Positions 37,547 to 46,218 of a stretch of DNA of 64,000 nt are shown here, piece after piece (position 1 is the stretch's first letter; every line of letters starts with the position of its first letter). Source of the DNA: Dehalococcoidia bacterium (GTDB lineage Bacteria; Chloroflexota; Dehalococcoidia; Tepidiformales; Tepidiformaceae); the NCBI GenBank assembly GCA_020847985.1, contig JADLBC010000008.1:310001-374000 (forward strand). The letters run 5' to 3'. The notes under the pieces are model-generated. The model was not told the origin of the DNA. It worked only from the letters and a program-made list of their open reading frames with translations, and searched no databases. Position numbers and translations under genes: made by a program.

Positions 37547-37708
37547 AGCGCGCGTAACTCCTCACGGGTTTGGGAAGGGATGCGTGGGGGCTAGCCGCCG
37601 CGGCTGCCAAATCCCCCGGCCGGCGGACATCCATAGCAACGGCCCGGCACGGTCCCGCTCGCGCGCAGCCGCGCGGCGCTCCCTCGCCGAGCCGTAACCA
37701 CCTGCCCG
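37547..37708. other. Gap between trpA and aroH
   Basis: 162 nt, the longest gap inside the minus-strand block and the most likely place for an internal promoter or terminator separating the Trp genes from aroH-aroF-scpA. I see no convincing U-tract hairpin, only GC-rich palindromic sequence around 37660-37685 and a GAGGAG RBS for aroH. Confidence 0.4.
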
Positions 37709-38500
37709 CTATCGGCCGGTAACATGCTCCACATACTCCCTGACGCGCCGTGCGGGGCTCTCGGGGCCCGCGGCGTCAATGGCCGAGATAATAGCAGATC
37801 CCACGATAGCCGCCTCCGCCACCTTTCCTACCGCCACCACATGCTCCCGCCGGCTGATCCCGAACCCGACCGCCAGCGGCAGGTCCGTCCGCGCCCGCAC
37901 CCGCGCCAGGAGCGCCGGCAGTTCATCCACCGCCACGCTCGCCGCACCCGTCGTTCCCGTCACCGAAACGATGTAGATGAACGCGTCCGCGGCATCCACC
38001 AGCAGCGGGATGCGCGCGTCGCTCGTCGTCGGCGCCAGCAGCGGCACGAACGAAAGGTCCCGCGCGCGGCACTCCACGAGGAAGCTGCCCGCCTCGTCCG
38101 GCGGCAGGTCCACCACGATGAAGCCGTCCACGCCGGCCGCCGCCGCTTCCACCGCTGTTCGCCCTTCGCCCAGCGCCAGGATCGGGTTGTAATACCCCAT
38201 GAACAGCACCGGCACCGTCAGCCCCCGCGCCCGCGCCTCGCGCACGAACCCGAAGCAGTCCCGCAGCGTCACGTGCTGGCTCACCGCCACGTGGTTCGCG
38301 TGCTGGATGGTCGCGCCGTCCGCCAGCGGGTCCGAAAAGGGCACCCCGAGCTCGATCACGTCCGCCCCGCCCGCTTCCATCTCAAGCAGGATGGGCACCG
38401 TCTCCTCCGGCGCCGGGTACCCGGCCGTGACGTAGGCGATGAACAGCGGCCGGCCCGCGGCCTTGCCCTGCTGGAATCGTTCGCGAAGTCGAGTGGACAT
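37709..38500 (-). CDS. trpA: Tryptophan synthase alpha subunit
   Basis: 263 aa TIM barrel. LFIAYVTAGYP, ELGVPFSDPLADGATIQ (catalytic Glu and Asp) and the GFGISRREHV phosphate loop are all standard. It cleaves indole-3-glycerol phosphate to indole and GAP and passes indole to TrpB through the tunnel. ATG 38500 has GAAGGAG 5 nt upstream. Its partner trpB lies upstream in the operon, with the CPBP protease gene inserted between, which is unusual because trpBA are normally adjacent. Confidence 0.96.
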   Translation of the reverse strand: MSTRLRERFQQGKAAGRPLFIAYVTAGYPAPEETVPILLEMEAGGADVIELGVPFSDPLADGATIQHANHVAVSQHVTLRDCFGFVREARARGLTVPVLFMGYYNPILALGEGRTAVEAAAAGVDGFIVVDLPPDEAGSFLVECRARDLSFVPLLAPTTSDARIPLLVDAADAFIYIVSVTGTTGAASVAVDELPALLARVRARTDLPLAVGFGISRREHVVAVGKVAEAAIVGSAIISAIDAAGPESPARRVREYVEHVTGR

Positions 38501-38574
38501 GGGTGCTCCTTCGGAGACGGCGGTGTGGGGTGTGTGACGGTCGGGCCCGTTCAGCGCGCGTCGATACCGCCTCC

Positions 38575-39357
38575 TCAGCGCGTCGCCACGAGCACCAGGA
38601 AGCTCGTGAAGTTGAACATGAAGTGGAACAGGATGCTGTCCCACAGCGTCCCCCGCGACCGGTACAGGTACGCCATGATGACCCCGATCCAGAAGAACGG
38701 GATGACGCTCCCCGGGTCCAGGTGCGCGATCGTGAACGCGAACGACGAGATCGCCGCGGCCGGCCAGAAGCCCCAGCGCAGCAGCCCCGTGAACATGAAC
38801 CCCCGGAAGAAGCTCTCCTCCGCCAGCGGCGCCGCCAGGCACGCGAGCACCCCCGTCATCGCCAGCGTCAGGTTGTCGCGCGCGACCGCGCCCGGCACCG
38901 TGCTCTCCGGCACGAGGATGTCCGGCCCGATCCGCTCCATCGCCGCGCCGTAGCCGATCACCAGCATGTACGCCACGAACAGGGCCAGCACCGGCCGCCA
39001 CACTCCCGTCCAGTCGTACCGCCGCATCCCGAACGATGCGAACAGTTCGCGCCCCGTCTGCCGTGTCGCGATGCCCGCGATGGCGATCAGCCCCACCTGG
39101 TACACCATCGTCGTCGCCAGCCCGATGCGCAGGCTCGTGAGGTCCGCCCACACCCGGGGCGGCGAAGGCAGGTTCCGTCCCTCGACCGCCGCCTGCAGCC
39201 GTTCGTCGCTCCACCGTGCGATATCGCCGGCGGCCCCGAACACGTCCCGGTCGTCCACCTGGAACGAGTGATCCGTCGCCGCGACGATGAATGCGAAGAG
39301 CAGCGTCGTGCCGATGTAGAGCCCGAGCGCCACCAGCCCCCCGATGAGGACCGGCAT
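38575..39357 (-). CDS. CPBP-family intramembrane endopeptidase
   Basis: 260 aa with about 6-8 membrane helices. The active-site motifs are EExxxR (Glu180, Glu181, Arg185), His212 in the next helix and His245 in FHFMFN, as in CPBP (CAAX protease/bacteriocin-processing) glutamic proteases. The substrate is unknown; bacterial relatives serve in bacteriocin immunity, protein anchoring or signalling. It sits between trpB (56-nt gap) and trpA (74-nt gap) on the operon strand. Confidence 0.9.
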   Translation of the reverse strand: MPVLIGGLVALGLYIGTTLLFAFIVAATDHSFQVDDRDVFGAAGDIARWSDERLQAAVEGRNLPSPPRVWADLTSLRIGLATTMVYQVGLIAIAGIATRQTGRELFASFGMRRYDWTGVWRPVLALFVAYMLVIGYGAAMERIGPDILVPESTVPGAVARDNLTLAMTGVLACLAAPLAEESFFRGFMFTGLLRWGFWPAAAISSFAFTIAHLDPGSVIPFFWIGVIMAYLYRSRGTLWDSILFHFMFNFTSFLVLVATR

Positions 39358-39413
39358 CGGCCCCCAGTGGCGAGGTTGGAGCGCGCTCGCGCCATTGCCG
39401 CCGGCGGCCGTTG

Positions 39414-40601
39414 TCAGAGCGCTACTCCCAGCGCCGCCGCCACCGTGTGCATGTCCTTGTCCCCGCGTCCGCTCAGCCCGATGAGCAGGTCCTGGTCCGG
39501 CCGCATCGTGCGCGCCACCTGCATCGCGTGATAGATCGCGTGCGAAGGCTCCAGCGCCGGGATGATCCCCTCCGACCGTGTCAGCGCCTGGAACCCCTCC
39601 AGTGCCTGCGTGTCATCGACGGCCACGTACTCCGCGCGTTCGCTCGTCTTCAGCCACGAATGCTCCGGCCCCACGCCCGGGTAATCGAGCCCCGCCGAGA
39701 TGCTGTGCGTCTCCAGGATCTGCCCGGCTTCGTCCTGCAGCAGGTACGTCTTCGTGCCGTGCAAAACCCCCGGGCGGCCCGCCACCAGCGTCGCCGAATG
39801 CCGTCCGCTGCGAACACCCTCGCCCGCGGCCTCCACGCCGATGAGCCGGACCGCATCGTCGATGAACGGGTGAAAGAGCCCGATCGCGTTGCTCCCGCCG
39901 CCCACGCAGGCGATTGCCGCATCCGGCAGCTTGCCCGCCTGCTGCAGCATCTGCGCCCGCGCTTCGCGCCCGATGATCGACTGGAAGTCCCGCACGATCG
40001 TCGGGAACGGGTGCGGACCGATCGCCGAACCGATGATGTAGTGCGTCGTCCGCACATTCGTCACCCAGTCCCGCATCGCCTCGTTGATGGCGTCCTTCAG
40101 CGTCTTCGAACCGGTCTCCACCGAAACGAGCGTCGCGCCCAGCATCTTCATCCGGAACGCGTTCAGCGACTGCCTCCGGATGTCCTCGCTCCCCATGTAG
40201 ACATGGCATTCGAGGTCCAGCATCGCGCACACCGTTGCCGTCGCCACCCCGTGCTGGCCGGCCCCCGTCTCCGCGATGATGCGCGGCTTGCCCAGCCGCT
40301 TCGCCAGCAGCGCCTGCCCGAGCGCGTTGTTGATCTTGTGGGCGCCCGTGTGCGCGAGGTCCTCGCGTTTCAGCCAGATGCGAGCCCCGCCGCACTCCTT
40401 CGTGAGCCGTTCAGCGAAGTAGAGCGGCGTTGGCCGCCCGACATAATGCTCGTACAGGTCGGCCAGCTCGCGATGGAACTCCGGGTCCTCGCGCGCCTCC
40501 GCGTAGACCCGTTCGAGCTCCTCGTGTGCCGCCACCAGCGTCTCCGGGATGTACCGCCCGCCGAACTCGCCGAAGCGCGGCGAAAGAGGCTCAGCGACCA
40601 T
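39414..40601 (-). CDS. trpB: Tryptophan synthase beta subunit (TrpB1)
   Basis: 395 aa PLP enzyme. Schiff-base Lys89 in [13 protein letters not shown]-phosphate loop [10 protein letters not shown], and LSGRGDKDM near the C-terminus. It condenses indole with L-serine. It belongs to the TrpB1 type that associates with TrpA. ATG 40601 has GGGAGGA upstream and overlaps trpF by 11 nt. A second, divergent trpB (TrpB2) is the first gene of the operon 10 kb upstream. Confidence 0.97.
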   Translation of the reverse strand: MVAEPLSPRFGEFGGRYIPETLVAAHEELERVYAEAREDPEFHRELADLYEHYVGRPTPLYFAERLTKECGGARIWLKREDLAHTGAHKINNALGQALLAKRLGKPRIIAETGAGQHGVATATVCAMLDLECHVYMGSEDIRRQSLNAFRMKMLGATLVSVETGSKTLKDAINEAMRDWVTNVRTTHYIIGSAIGPHPFPTIVRDFQSIIGREARAQMLQQAGKLPDAAIACVGGGSNAIGLFHPFIDDAVRLIGVEAAGEGVRSGRHSATLVAGRPGVLHGTKTYLLQDEAGQILETHSISAGLDYPGVGPEHSWLKTSERAEYVAVDDTQALEGFQALTRSEGIIPALEPSHAIYHAMQVARTMRPDQDLLIGLSGRGDKDMHTVAAALGVAL

Positions 40602-41334
40602 TTCGTCCTCCCCGTGCCGCGCGGATGAAGGCGCGGATCTTCTCGATGTCCTTGACCCCGTCGGTCTCCACTCCGCTCGAAACGTCCACACCCCACGGCG
40701 CGGCCACCGCCACCGCCTCGGCCACGTTCTCCGGCGCGAGGCCCCCCGCGAGCAGGAACGGCAGCCGCCGCGACGCCTCCGCCGCGACGCTCCAGTCGAA
40801 GCGCTCGCCCGTGCCGCCCTTCGCCGCATTCGAACCGGTATCGAGCAGCACGCCCGCCGCCAGCCCGTCGCGGACGGTATCGAACACATCGTCCGCCGTC
40901 GTCTCCGGGAACATGTGCACGGCTCGGAATACCGGCCGCTCGATTGCGCGAACGAACTCCGCGTCCTCGCCCCCCGAAAGCTGCACCAGGTCGAGGTCGG
41001 CCGCATCGGCGATGTCGTTCACCTCGCTCACACTCTGGTTCGCGAACACACCCACGATCAGCGGCCGCCAGCGAGCCGCCGATGTCTCGATCGCTTCGCT
41101 CCACGCGCCGTACCAGCCAAGCCCCCGCACGTCACCCCGTTCGGGTGCTTCGAAGGTCACCGGCCCGGGCATGCGGCGCTCCGCGCGCACCGCCTCGAGG
41201 ATGTCGTGGCACTCCTGTGGCGTCACCTTCCGCCGCGATTCCGCGAACATCAGGCCGATCATGTCGGCGCCCGCTTTCGCCGTCTCCACGGCCGTCGCCG
41301 CGTCGCGCAGCCCGCAGATCTTGATGATCGTCAC
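40591..41334 (-). CDS. trpF: Phosphoribosylanthranilate isomerase
   Basis: 247 aa TIM barrel. KICGLRD at the N-terminus (catalytic Cys), the [11 protein letters not shown] loop, [15 protein letters not shown] near 165-180 and [12 protein letters not shown] with DVSSGVE at the end. It converts N-(5-phosphoribosyl)anthranilate to CdRP. An insertion of about 25 residues near 55-85 is longer than average. Overlaps the kinase gene by 4 nt upstream and trpB by 11 nt downstream. Confidence 0.95.
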   Translation of the reverse strand: MTIIKICGLRDAATAVETAKAGADMIGLMFAESRRKVTPQECHDILEAVRAERRMPGPVTFEAPERGDVRGLGWYGAWSEAIETSAARWRPLIVGVFANQSVSEVNDIADAADLDLVQLSGGEDAEFVRAIERPVFRAVHMFPETTADDVFDTVRDGLAAGVLLDTGSNAAKGGTGERFDWSVAAEASRRLPFLLAGGLAPENVAEAVAVAAPWGVDVSSGVETDGVKDIEKIRAFIRAARGGRNGR

Positions 41335-41849
41335 GATGCGGCCGCCTTCCGCGCCTGCTCGATGTAGGCGATGGCCTCGTCCACCAGCTCCTCCACCGGC
41401 CGCAGCGTGTTGAGCACGAGCCGCGTGCGGTGCGGCTCCCGCGTCCCCGGGATCGCCAGCCAGTCCTGCCGCGCCGTCGGGTTCGTGATGAGCCCCTCCC
41501 GTGTCGCCAGCCGCCGGTCGATTTCAGCCGTGTCCGCGCATTGCGTTTCGATGAGCACGTACCCCGCGCGCGCCTCCCGCGCGATGCCGCGCCCGCGCTG
41601 CTCGATCACCGGCCAGTACGCCGGGCTATCGACGATGACCGAATGACCCTGCTCCAGCATCGCCCGGCAGAGGTCCCACAACGCCTCGTACGAAGCCGGC
41701 CCCGCTACCTCCCGCGGGATGCGCGTGCGCACGATCGCGCTCATCACCACGTCCTTGTCGAGGTGGATCGCCGGCAACCGCGCCGCGAGCGCCCGCGCGA
41801 CCGTCGTCTTGCCGCTTCCCGGCTCCCCGTGGAACTGGATGACCATCAT
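41331..41849 (-). CDS. P-loop ATPase/kinase (AAA_33-like)
   Basis: 172 aa. Walker A GEPGSGKT (8-15), HLDKDVV about 20 residues on (likely substrate-binding Asp), a Walker-B-like strand SVIVDSP near 84, and an Arg-rich lid near 112-120. It resembles small-molecule kinases (chloramphenicol 3-O-phosphotransferase, shikimate/gluconate kinase, polynucleotide kinase groups). The substrate is unknown. It is inserted between trpC (ATG overlaps TGA) and trpF, so it must be co-translated with Trp enzymes. Confidence 0.82.
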   Translation of the reverse strand: MMVIQFHGEPGSGKTTVARALAARLPAIHLDKDVVMSAIVRTRIPREVAGPASYEALWDLCRAMLEQGHSVIVDSPAYWPVIEQRGRGIAREARAGYVLIETQCADTAEIDRRLATREGLITNPTARQDWLAIPGTREPHRTRLVLNTLRPVEELVDEAIAYIEQARKAAAS

Positions 41850-42664
41850 CGCCCGAGCAACTCGCGCGCCTTTTCGGCCGGGTCTTCCGTCGTCATCAGC
41901 GCCTCGCCCACGAGGATCGCGGTTGCTCCTGCCGCGGCGAACCGCTCTACATCCGCGCGCGTCCCGATTCCGCTCAGCGCCGCCAGGATCGTCCCCGCCG
42001 GCACCATCGCCGCCAGCCGGTCCGTCGTCCCCAGGTCCACCGTGAAGCTGCGCAGGTCGCGGTTGTTCACGCCGATGACCGTCGCCCCGGCGGCGATGGC
42101 GCGCGCCATCTCGGCCGCGTTGTTCACCTCCACCAGCGGCTCCATCCCGCATTCGCGACTGAACTCCATGAGCCCGCGCAGGTTGGCATCGTCCAGCGCC
42201 GCCACGATGAGCAGGATCGCGTCCGCCCCATACGCGCGCGCCTCCAGCACCTGGTACGCGTCGATGATGAAGTCCTTGCGCAGGATCGCGGGGCGCTCCT
42301 CCAGCTGCCCGGCCGCCAGCCGCACCTGGAGCAGGTCATCCAACGTCCCCTTGAACCAGGTGGGCTCCGTCAGCACTGAGATCGCCGCCGCTCCCGCGCG
42401 CGCATACTTCATCGCCTGCCGAGCGGCGTTGATCCCCGGGGCGATGTCGCCCTTGCTCGGCGAAGCGCGCTTCACCTCCGCGATCAGCGCGATGGGCGCC
42501 GCCGCTCGCAGCCGCGCCGCGAAGTCAATCGCCGGCGGCGCCTGCCGCACCCGCGCCTGCAGCTCCGGAAACGGCAGGGCCTCCTTCGCCGCGCGCACAT
42601 CCAGCCGCCGCTGCGCCACGATGCGGTCCAGGATCGTCTCGCCCGCAGCCTCATTACTGGACAA
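41846..42664 (-). CDS. trpC: Indole-3-glycerol phosphate synthase
   Basis: 272 aa TIM barrel. IALIAEVKRASPSKGDI (catalytic Glu and Lys), FKGTLDDL, LRKDFIID (Lys), LEARAYGADAILLI and GVNNRDLRSF are the canonical motifs. It closes the indole ring from CdRP with loss of CO2 and water. Stand-alone, not fused to trpF or trpD. Overlaps trpD by 11 nt and the kinase gene by 4 nt. Confidence 0.97.
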   Translation of the reverse strand: MSSNEAAGETILDRIVAQRRLDVRAAKEALPFPELQARVRQAPPAIDFAARLRAAAPIALIAEVKRASPSKGDIAPGINAARQAMKYARAGAAAISVLTEPTWFKGTLDDLLQVRLAAGQLEERPAILRKDFIIDAYQVLEARAYGADAILLIVAALDDANLRGLMEFSRECGMEPLVEVNNAAEMARAIAAGATVIGVNNRDLRSFTVDLGTTDRLAAMVPAGTILAALSGIGTRADVERFAAAGATAILVGEALMTTEDPAEKARELLGR

Positions 42665-43676
42665 GCTTGAACTCCTGGCTCAATGCCACGTACCGGTCGA
42701 GCACCTCGCGTGCGCGCCCGTTCGCGATCGCTGTGCGCGCCATCGCGACGCCCTGCTCGAGCGTTTCCGCCTTCCCCGCGACCTGCAGCGCCGCCGCCGC
42801 GTTCATCAGGACGAAGTCCGTCACCGGGCCCTCCCCGCCGTCGAGCAGCGCGAGCATCGCCCCCGCGTTCGCCGCCGGGTCGCCGCCGACCACCGTCCCG
42901 ACCCCGTGCACGGGCAGCCCGAAGGCCGCCGGAGTGAGCTCGATCTCCTCGACCGCCCCGCCCTTCACGCGCCATGCACTGGTGGCCCCCGCCGGGCTGA
43001 TCTCGTCCATGCCCTCGGCCGAATGGACGACGAGCGCGTGCTCGATACCGCGCAGCCGGAAGGCTTCCGCCATCAATGGCCCGAACGCCTTCGCGCCCAC
43101 GCCCACGAGCATCCGCGATGGCTTCGCCGGGTTCGAAAGCGGCCCAAGCAGGTTGAAAATCGTCCGGATGCCGATCTCCCTGCGGGGGCCGCCCACGTGC
43201 CGGAACGCCGGGTGGAACCGCTGCGCGAAGAGAAACACGAAGCCGCACCCTTCGAGCACGCGCGCCGCGCCGGCGCCATCGAGGTCCAGGCTCGCGCCCA
43301 GCGCCTCCAGCACGTCCGCGCTCCCGCACTTCGATGACGCCGCCCGGTTGCCGTGCTTCGCCACCCGCACGCCCGCACCCGCGACCACCAGCGCCGCCGC
43401 CGTCGAGACATTGAACGTATCCCAGCCGTCCGCGCCCGTGCCCACGATGTCCATCACATCGGCCACATCCACCGGCTCCGCGTGCCGCGCCGTGACTCCG
43501 AGCCCCGCCGCGACCACTTCGGGCGTTTCGCCGCGCATCCGCATCCCCGCGAGGAACGCGCCGATCTGCGCCGGCGTGGCCGCACCCGTCATGATCTCCT
43601 CGAGCGCGGCCGTGGCGTCCTCGCCCGTGATCGCGCCGCCGTCCACGAGCGAGCGGATCGCGTCCTGGATCACCAT
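42654..43676 (-). CDS. trpD: Anthranilate phosphoribosyltransferase
   Basis: 340 aa. [18 protein letters not shown] binds PRPP and magnesium (family: GTGGD..TxNxST), [15 protein letters not shown] follows, and [10 protein letters not shown] lies in the hinge region. It transfers phosphoribose to anthranilate. Minor oddity: the glycine loop reads GTGADG rather than GTGGDG. It is separate from trpG, with a 7-nt overlap. Confidence 0.95.
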   Translation of the reverse strand: MVIQDAIRSLVDGGAITGEDATAALEEIMTGAATPAQIGAFLAGMRMRGETPEVVAAGLGVTARHAEPVDVADVMDIVGTGADGWDTFNVSTAAALVVAGAGVRVAKHGNRAASSKCGSADVLEALGASLDLDGAGAARVLEGCGFVFLFAQRFHPAFRHVGGPRREIGIRTIFNLLGPLSNPAKPSRMLVGVGAKAFGPLMAEAFRLRGIEHALVVHSAEGMDEISPAGATSAWRVKGGAVEEIELTPAAFGLPVHGVGTVVGGDPAANAGAMLALLDGGEGPVTDFVLMNAAAALQVAGKAETLEQGVAMARTAIANGRAREVLDRYVALSQEFKLVQ

Positions 43677-44251
43677 CGCCCGCCCTCCAGCGCGAGGAAA
43701 TTCTGGAGCAGCTCCTTGCCGTTCTCCGTCGCGATCGATTCGGGGTGGAACTGCACGCCTTCCACCGTCAGCTCCTTGTGCCGCACACCCATGATCACGC
43801 CGCTCTCCGTGGTCGCGGTCACCCGCAAAGGCTCCGGCTGGGTGTCCGGCGTGCCGGCGAGCGAATGGTAGCGCACGGCCACGAAGTCTTCGGGAAGCCC
43901 CGCGAAGACGCCCTTGCCGTCGTGATGGATGCGCGACGTCTTCCCGTGCTTGATCTCGCCCGCGCCCGCGACCGTGCCGCCGTACACGTCATAAATGCAC
44001 TGGTGCCCCAGGCACACGCCCAGCACCGGCACCTTCCCCGCGAACTCGCGGATCACGTCGCGCGAAATCCCCGCCTCGTCCGGGTTCCCCGGCCCCGGCG
44101 AAATCACAACATGGTCCGGCTTCAGCGCGATGCACTCCGCCAGCGACACCTTGTCGTTGCGGTACACGCGCACGTCCGCGCCCAGCTCACTCAGGTACTG
44201 GTAGAGGTTATAGGTGAAGCTGTCGTAGTTATCGATGAGCAGCGTCGTCAT
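43670..44251 (-). CDS. trpG: Anthranilate synthase glutamine amidotransferase subunit
   Basis: 193 aa class I amidotransferase. [12 protein letters not shown], the nucleophile elbow GVCLGHQ (Cys near 80) and the His-Glu pair in GVQFHPES near 168-172 form the triad. It supplies ammonia from glutamine to TrpE. TrpG may also serve PabB, but no pabB is in the cluster, and a CADD-type gene might make pABA instead. Adjacent to trpD (overlap) but 2 kb from trpE. Confidence 0.96.
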   Translation of the reverse strand: MTTLLIDNYDSFTYNLYQYLSELGADVRVYRNDKVSLAECIALKPDHVVISPGPGNPDEAGISRDVIREFAGKVPVLGVCLGHQCIYDVYGGTVAGAGEIKHGKTSRIHHDGKGVFAGLPEDFVAVRYHSLAGTPDTQPEPLRVTATTESGVIMGVRHKELTVEGVQFHPESIATENGKELLQNFLALEGGRW

Positions 44252-44568
44252 CAGTCCACCCTTTCGTTTGCGAGGTCTCCCGCCACCTGCCGCAGCGCCG
44301 CCGCGAGTTCCTCGGGCGAATAGCTATATCCCCGCCGGTCCAGCTTGAACTTCGCCAGCAGGTACTCGGGCTCGAACGAACCGGGGTGCCCCAGGTCCAG
44401 CGGATACGCCGTCCCCGGCTCGCCCATCAACGCGACCAGGAAGTACCCGTCGCCCGCCGACCGCGTGAACCGCGCGGCCTCCGCCATCAGCGGTACGAGC
44501 ACCATCTCGACGCCGTCCACCCGGTAGAACCGGACACCGACATGCATCGCCTCCTTCTCGAGCGTCAC
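44251..44568 (-). CDS. 105-aa protein of unknown function in the trp operon
   Basis: 105 aa, mixed alpha/beta, no membrane segment, no cysteines. Two hydrophobic strands (VEMVLVPLM and YFLVALMGE) precede a basic-acidic helix pair near the C-terminus ([16 protein letters not shown]). I do not recognise a family. ATG 44547 (MHVGVRFYR) is an alternative start. It overlaps the HAD gene by 4 nt and trpG by 1 nt, so it must be translated with them. The conserved embedding is the main support that it is real. Confidence 0.7.
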   Translation of the reverse strand: MTLEKEAMHVGVRFYRVDGVEMVLVPLMAEAARFTRSAGDGYFLVALMGEPGTAYPLDLGHPGSFEPEYLLAKFKLDRRGYSYSPEELAAALRQVAGDLANERVD

Positions 44569-45221
44569 GCCGCACCCTCGCTCGCCAGCCGCGCGAGCAG
44601 CTGCACCAGTTCACGGGGGTCGCGCAGCAGATGCGCCGGCGACGCATCCCGCAGCAGTGCCTCGTCCAGCGTTCCCCAGGTCGCGCCCACCGGCAGCGCC
44701 CCCGCGTTTCGCGCCGCGAACATGTCGGCCGGGCTATCGCCCACGAATACCACGGCGGCCGGGTTGGTCAGGCAGAGGCGGTCCATGGCCGCGTACACGG
44801 GCGCCGGGTCCGGCTTGTGGTGCTCGGCGTCGTCCGCACCGATTACCGCCCCGAAATACTGAAGCAGCCCCGTCGCCTCCAACTCCTCGGTGGCCCCCCA
44901 CGAGATCTTCGCCGTGACCACCGCCATCGGCACGCCCGCGTCCGCCAGCGCCTCCAGCACCGTGCGCACGCCATCGAACGGGCGATGCTGCCGCGGGTTG
45001 CCGAAGTAGAACTCCCGGTACGCCGAGACGAAGCGCGCGCCCTCGTGCCCCAGTAGCTGTTCGCCCAGCGCCTCCAGGCTCCCCCCGCGGTGGGACTTCC
45101 ACAGCTCCAGTGGGTCAATCGTTGAGCCCAGGCAGGTGCGGTAGGCGTGTTCGAGCGCGCGCATCCGGGCCGGCGCCGTCTCCAGCAGCGTGTCGTCCAG
45201 GTCCCAGAACACCGCCGTCAT
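44565..45221 (-). CDS. HAD-superfamily phosphatase
   Basis: 218 aa. Motif I DLDDT (Asp7 nucleophile, Asp9), motif II VVTAK near 97, motif III HHKPDP near 132 and motif IV GDSPADM near 157, with a small helical cap (about 15-80) of the phosphoglycolate phosphatase type. It should dephosphorylate a small phosphometabolite; within this operon candidates include CdRP-type or shunt phosphates, but there is no direct evidence. Overlaps both neighbours by 4 nt. Confidence 0.9.
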   Translation of the reverse strand: MTAVFWDLDDTLLETAPARMRALEHAYRTCLGSTIDPLELWKSHRGGSLEALGEQLLGHEGARFVSAYREFYFGNPRQHRPFDGVRTVLEALADAGVPMAVVTAKISWGATEELEATGLLQYFGAVIGADDAEHHKPDPAPVYAAMDRLCLTNPAAVVFVGDSPADMFAARNAGALPVGATWGTLDEALLRDASPAHLLRDPRELVQLLARLASEGAA

Positions 45222-46192
45222 GCCGGCCTCCCCGGGCGTGCGATGCCCCGTGCGGCGAAAACGTCCTCCATCACCGGCCATGCCTCCAGCGCCGCCGGGA
45301 AGCCCGCGTACACCGCCACCATGCGCAGCGTCTCCACTACCTGCGCCGCGCTCGCCCCATGGTTCAACGCCCCGTTGATGTGCGAACGCAGCGGCCCGGA
45401 CTTCCCGCCCATGGCCGCCAGCATCGCCACCACCTGCAGGCTCCGCGTCCGCCGGTCGAGCGCCGGGTGGGTCCACACCTCGCCCAGCGCGAAGTCGATG
45501 ATGTCGCCCGCGAGCTCCGGGCTCGAACGGCGCAGGCCCGCCTCCGCCCGCACGGGGTCACCGCCCGAGATCGTTCGCAGGACGTCCATGCCCGCGTCGT
45601 GCCGCGATCCGGCGCTCTCCGCACGGGGTCGTTCCGGCGGCTCGCTTTCGCCAGCGGCTCCCGGCATTCCGCCGAACTCCAGCGCCTCCAGCATCAGCAG
45701 CGACTCCATCTCGTCGTCGTCGCGGGCCGTGGCCGGGAGCGCCCCGAACGGCTCCATCCCCGCCGCGAGCGCGCGCATCAGGTCCGCTTCCTCCGTCTCG
45801 TCCTCCCACCCGAACGCGGAGAAGATCGCCCGCCGCACGCGCTCCTCCATCGGCAGGTTCTCGATCTCATTGACGCCGAACCAGCCGCGCTCGTGGCCCT
45901 CCGGGTGCGCCGGGTCGCCCGTCCACTCCGTGGGGGCGTAGATGTTCAGCAGCGCATGCCCGCCAGCTTCGAGCGGCAGGTACACCGTCTGTACGAAGTC
46001 ATCCTCGATGGCCGGCGCGCTCACGCCGTGCGCCGCGAGAATCGCGTCCATCGCCGCATCCACGTCCTCGGTCCCCGCGGCGAAGGCACCGCCCGGCAGC
46101 GACCACGCGCCCTCCGCGTTCGCACGGAACAACGCGAACCGACCGTCACGGATGACGATCGCCGCGAGCTGGATGGGAGGCTGGTCGGTCAT
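45218..46192 (-). CDS. Degenerate Nudix domain fused to carboxymuconolactone decarboxylase-like domain
   Basis: 324 aa. Residues 8-130 have a Nudix fold outline (IQLAAIVIRDGRFALFR, LPGGAF), but the REUxEE part of the Nudix box reads DAILAA (about 49-54), so pyrophosphatase activity is unlikely. After a linker (about 135-205) the C-terminal domain matches gamma-carboxymuconolactone decarboxylase-like proteins (RRTRSLQVVAMLAAMG, SHINGALNHGAS, VAVYAGFPAA); it lacks the AhpD CxxC. ATG 46192 has AAAGGG upstream; 26 nt after trpE. The combination may be a ligand-binding sensor joined to an enzyme or trimerisation domain. Confidence 0.82.
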   Translation of the reverse strand: MTDQPPIQLAAIVIRDGRFALFRANAEGAWSLPGGAFAAGTEDVDAAMDAILAAHGVSAPAIEDDFVQTVYLPLEAGGHALLNIYAPTEWTGDPAHPEGHERGWFGVNEIENLPMEERVRRAIFSAFGWEDETEEADLMRALAAGMEPFGALPATARDDDEMESLLMLEALEFGGMPGAAGESEPPERPRAESAGSRHDAGMDVLRTISGGDPVRAEAGLRRSSPELAGDIIDFALGEVWTHPALDRRTRSLQVVAMLAAMGGKSGPLRSHINGALNHGASAAQVVETLRMVAVYAGFPAALEAWPVMEDVFAARGIARPGRPA

Positions 46193-46218
46193 GGCGCCCT
46201 TTCGTTCCCGGACCCGGC

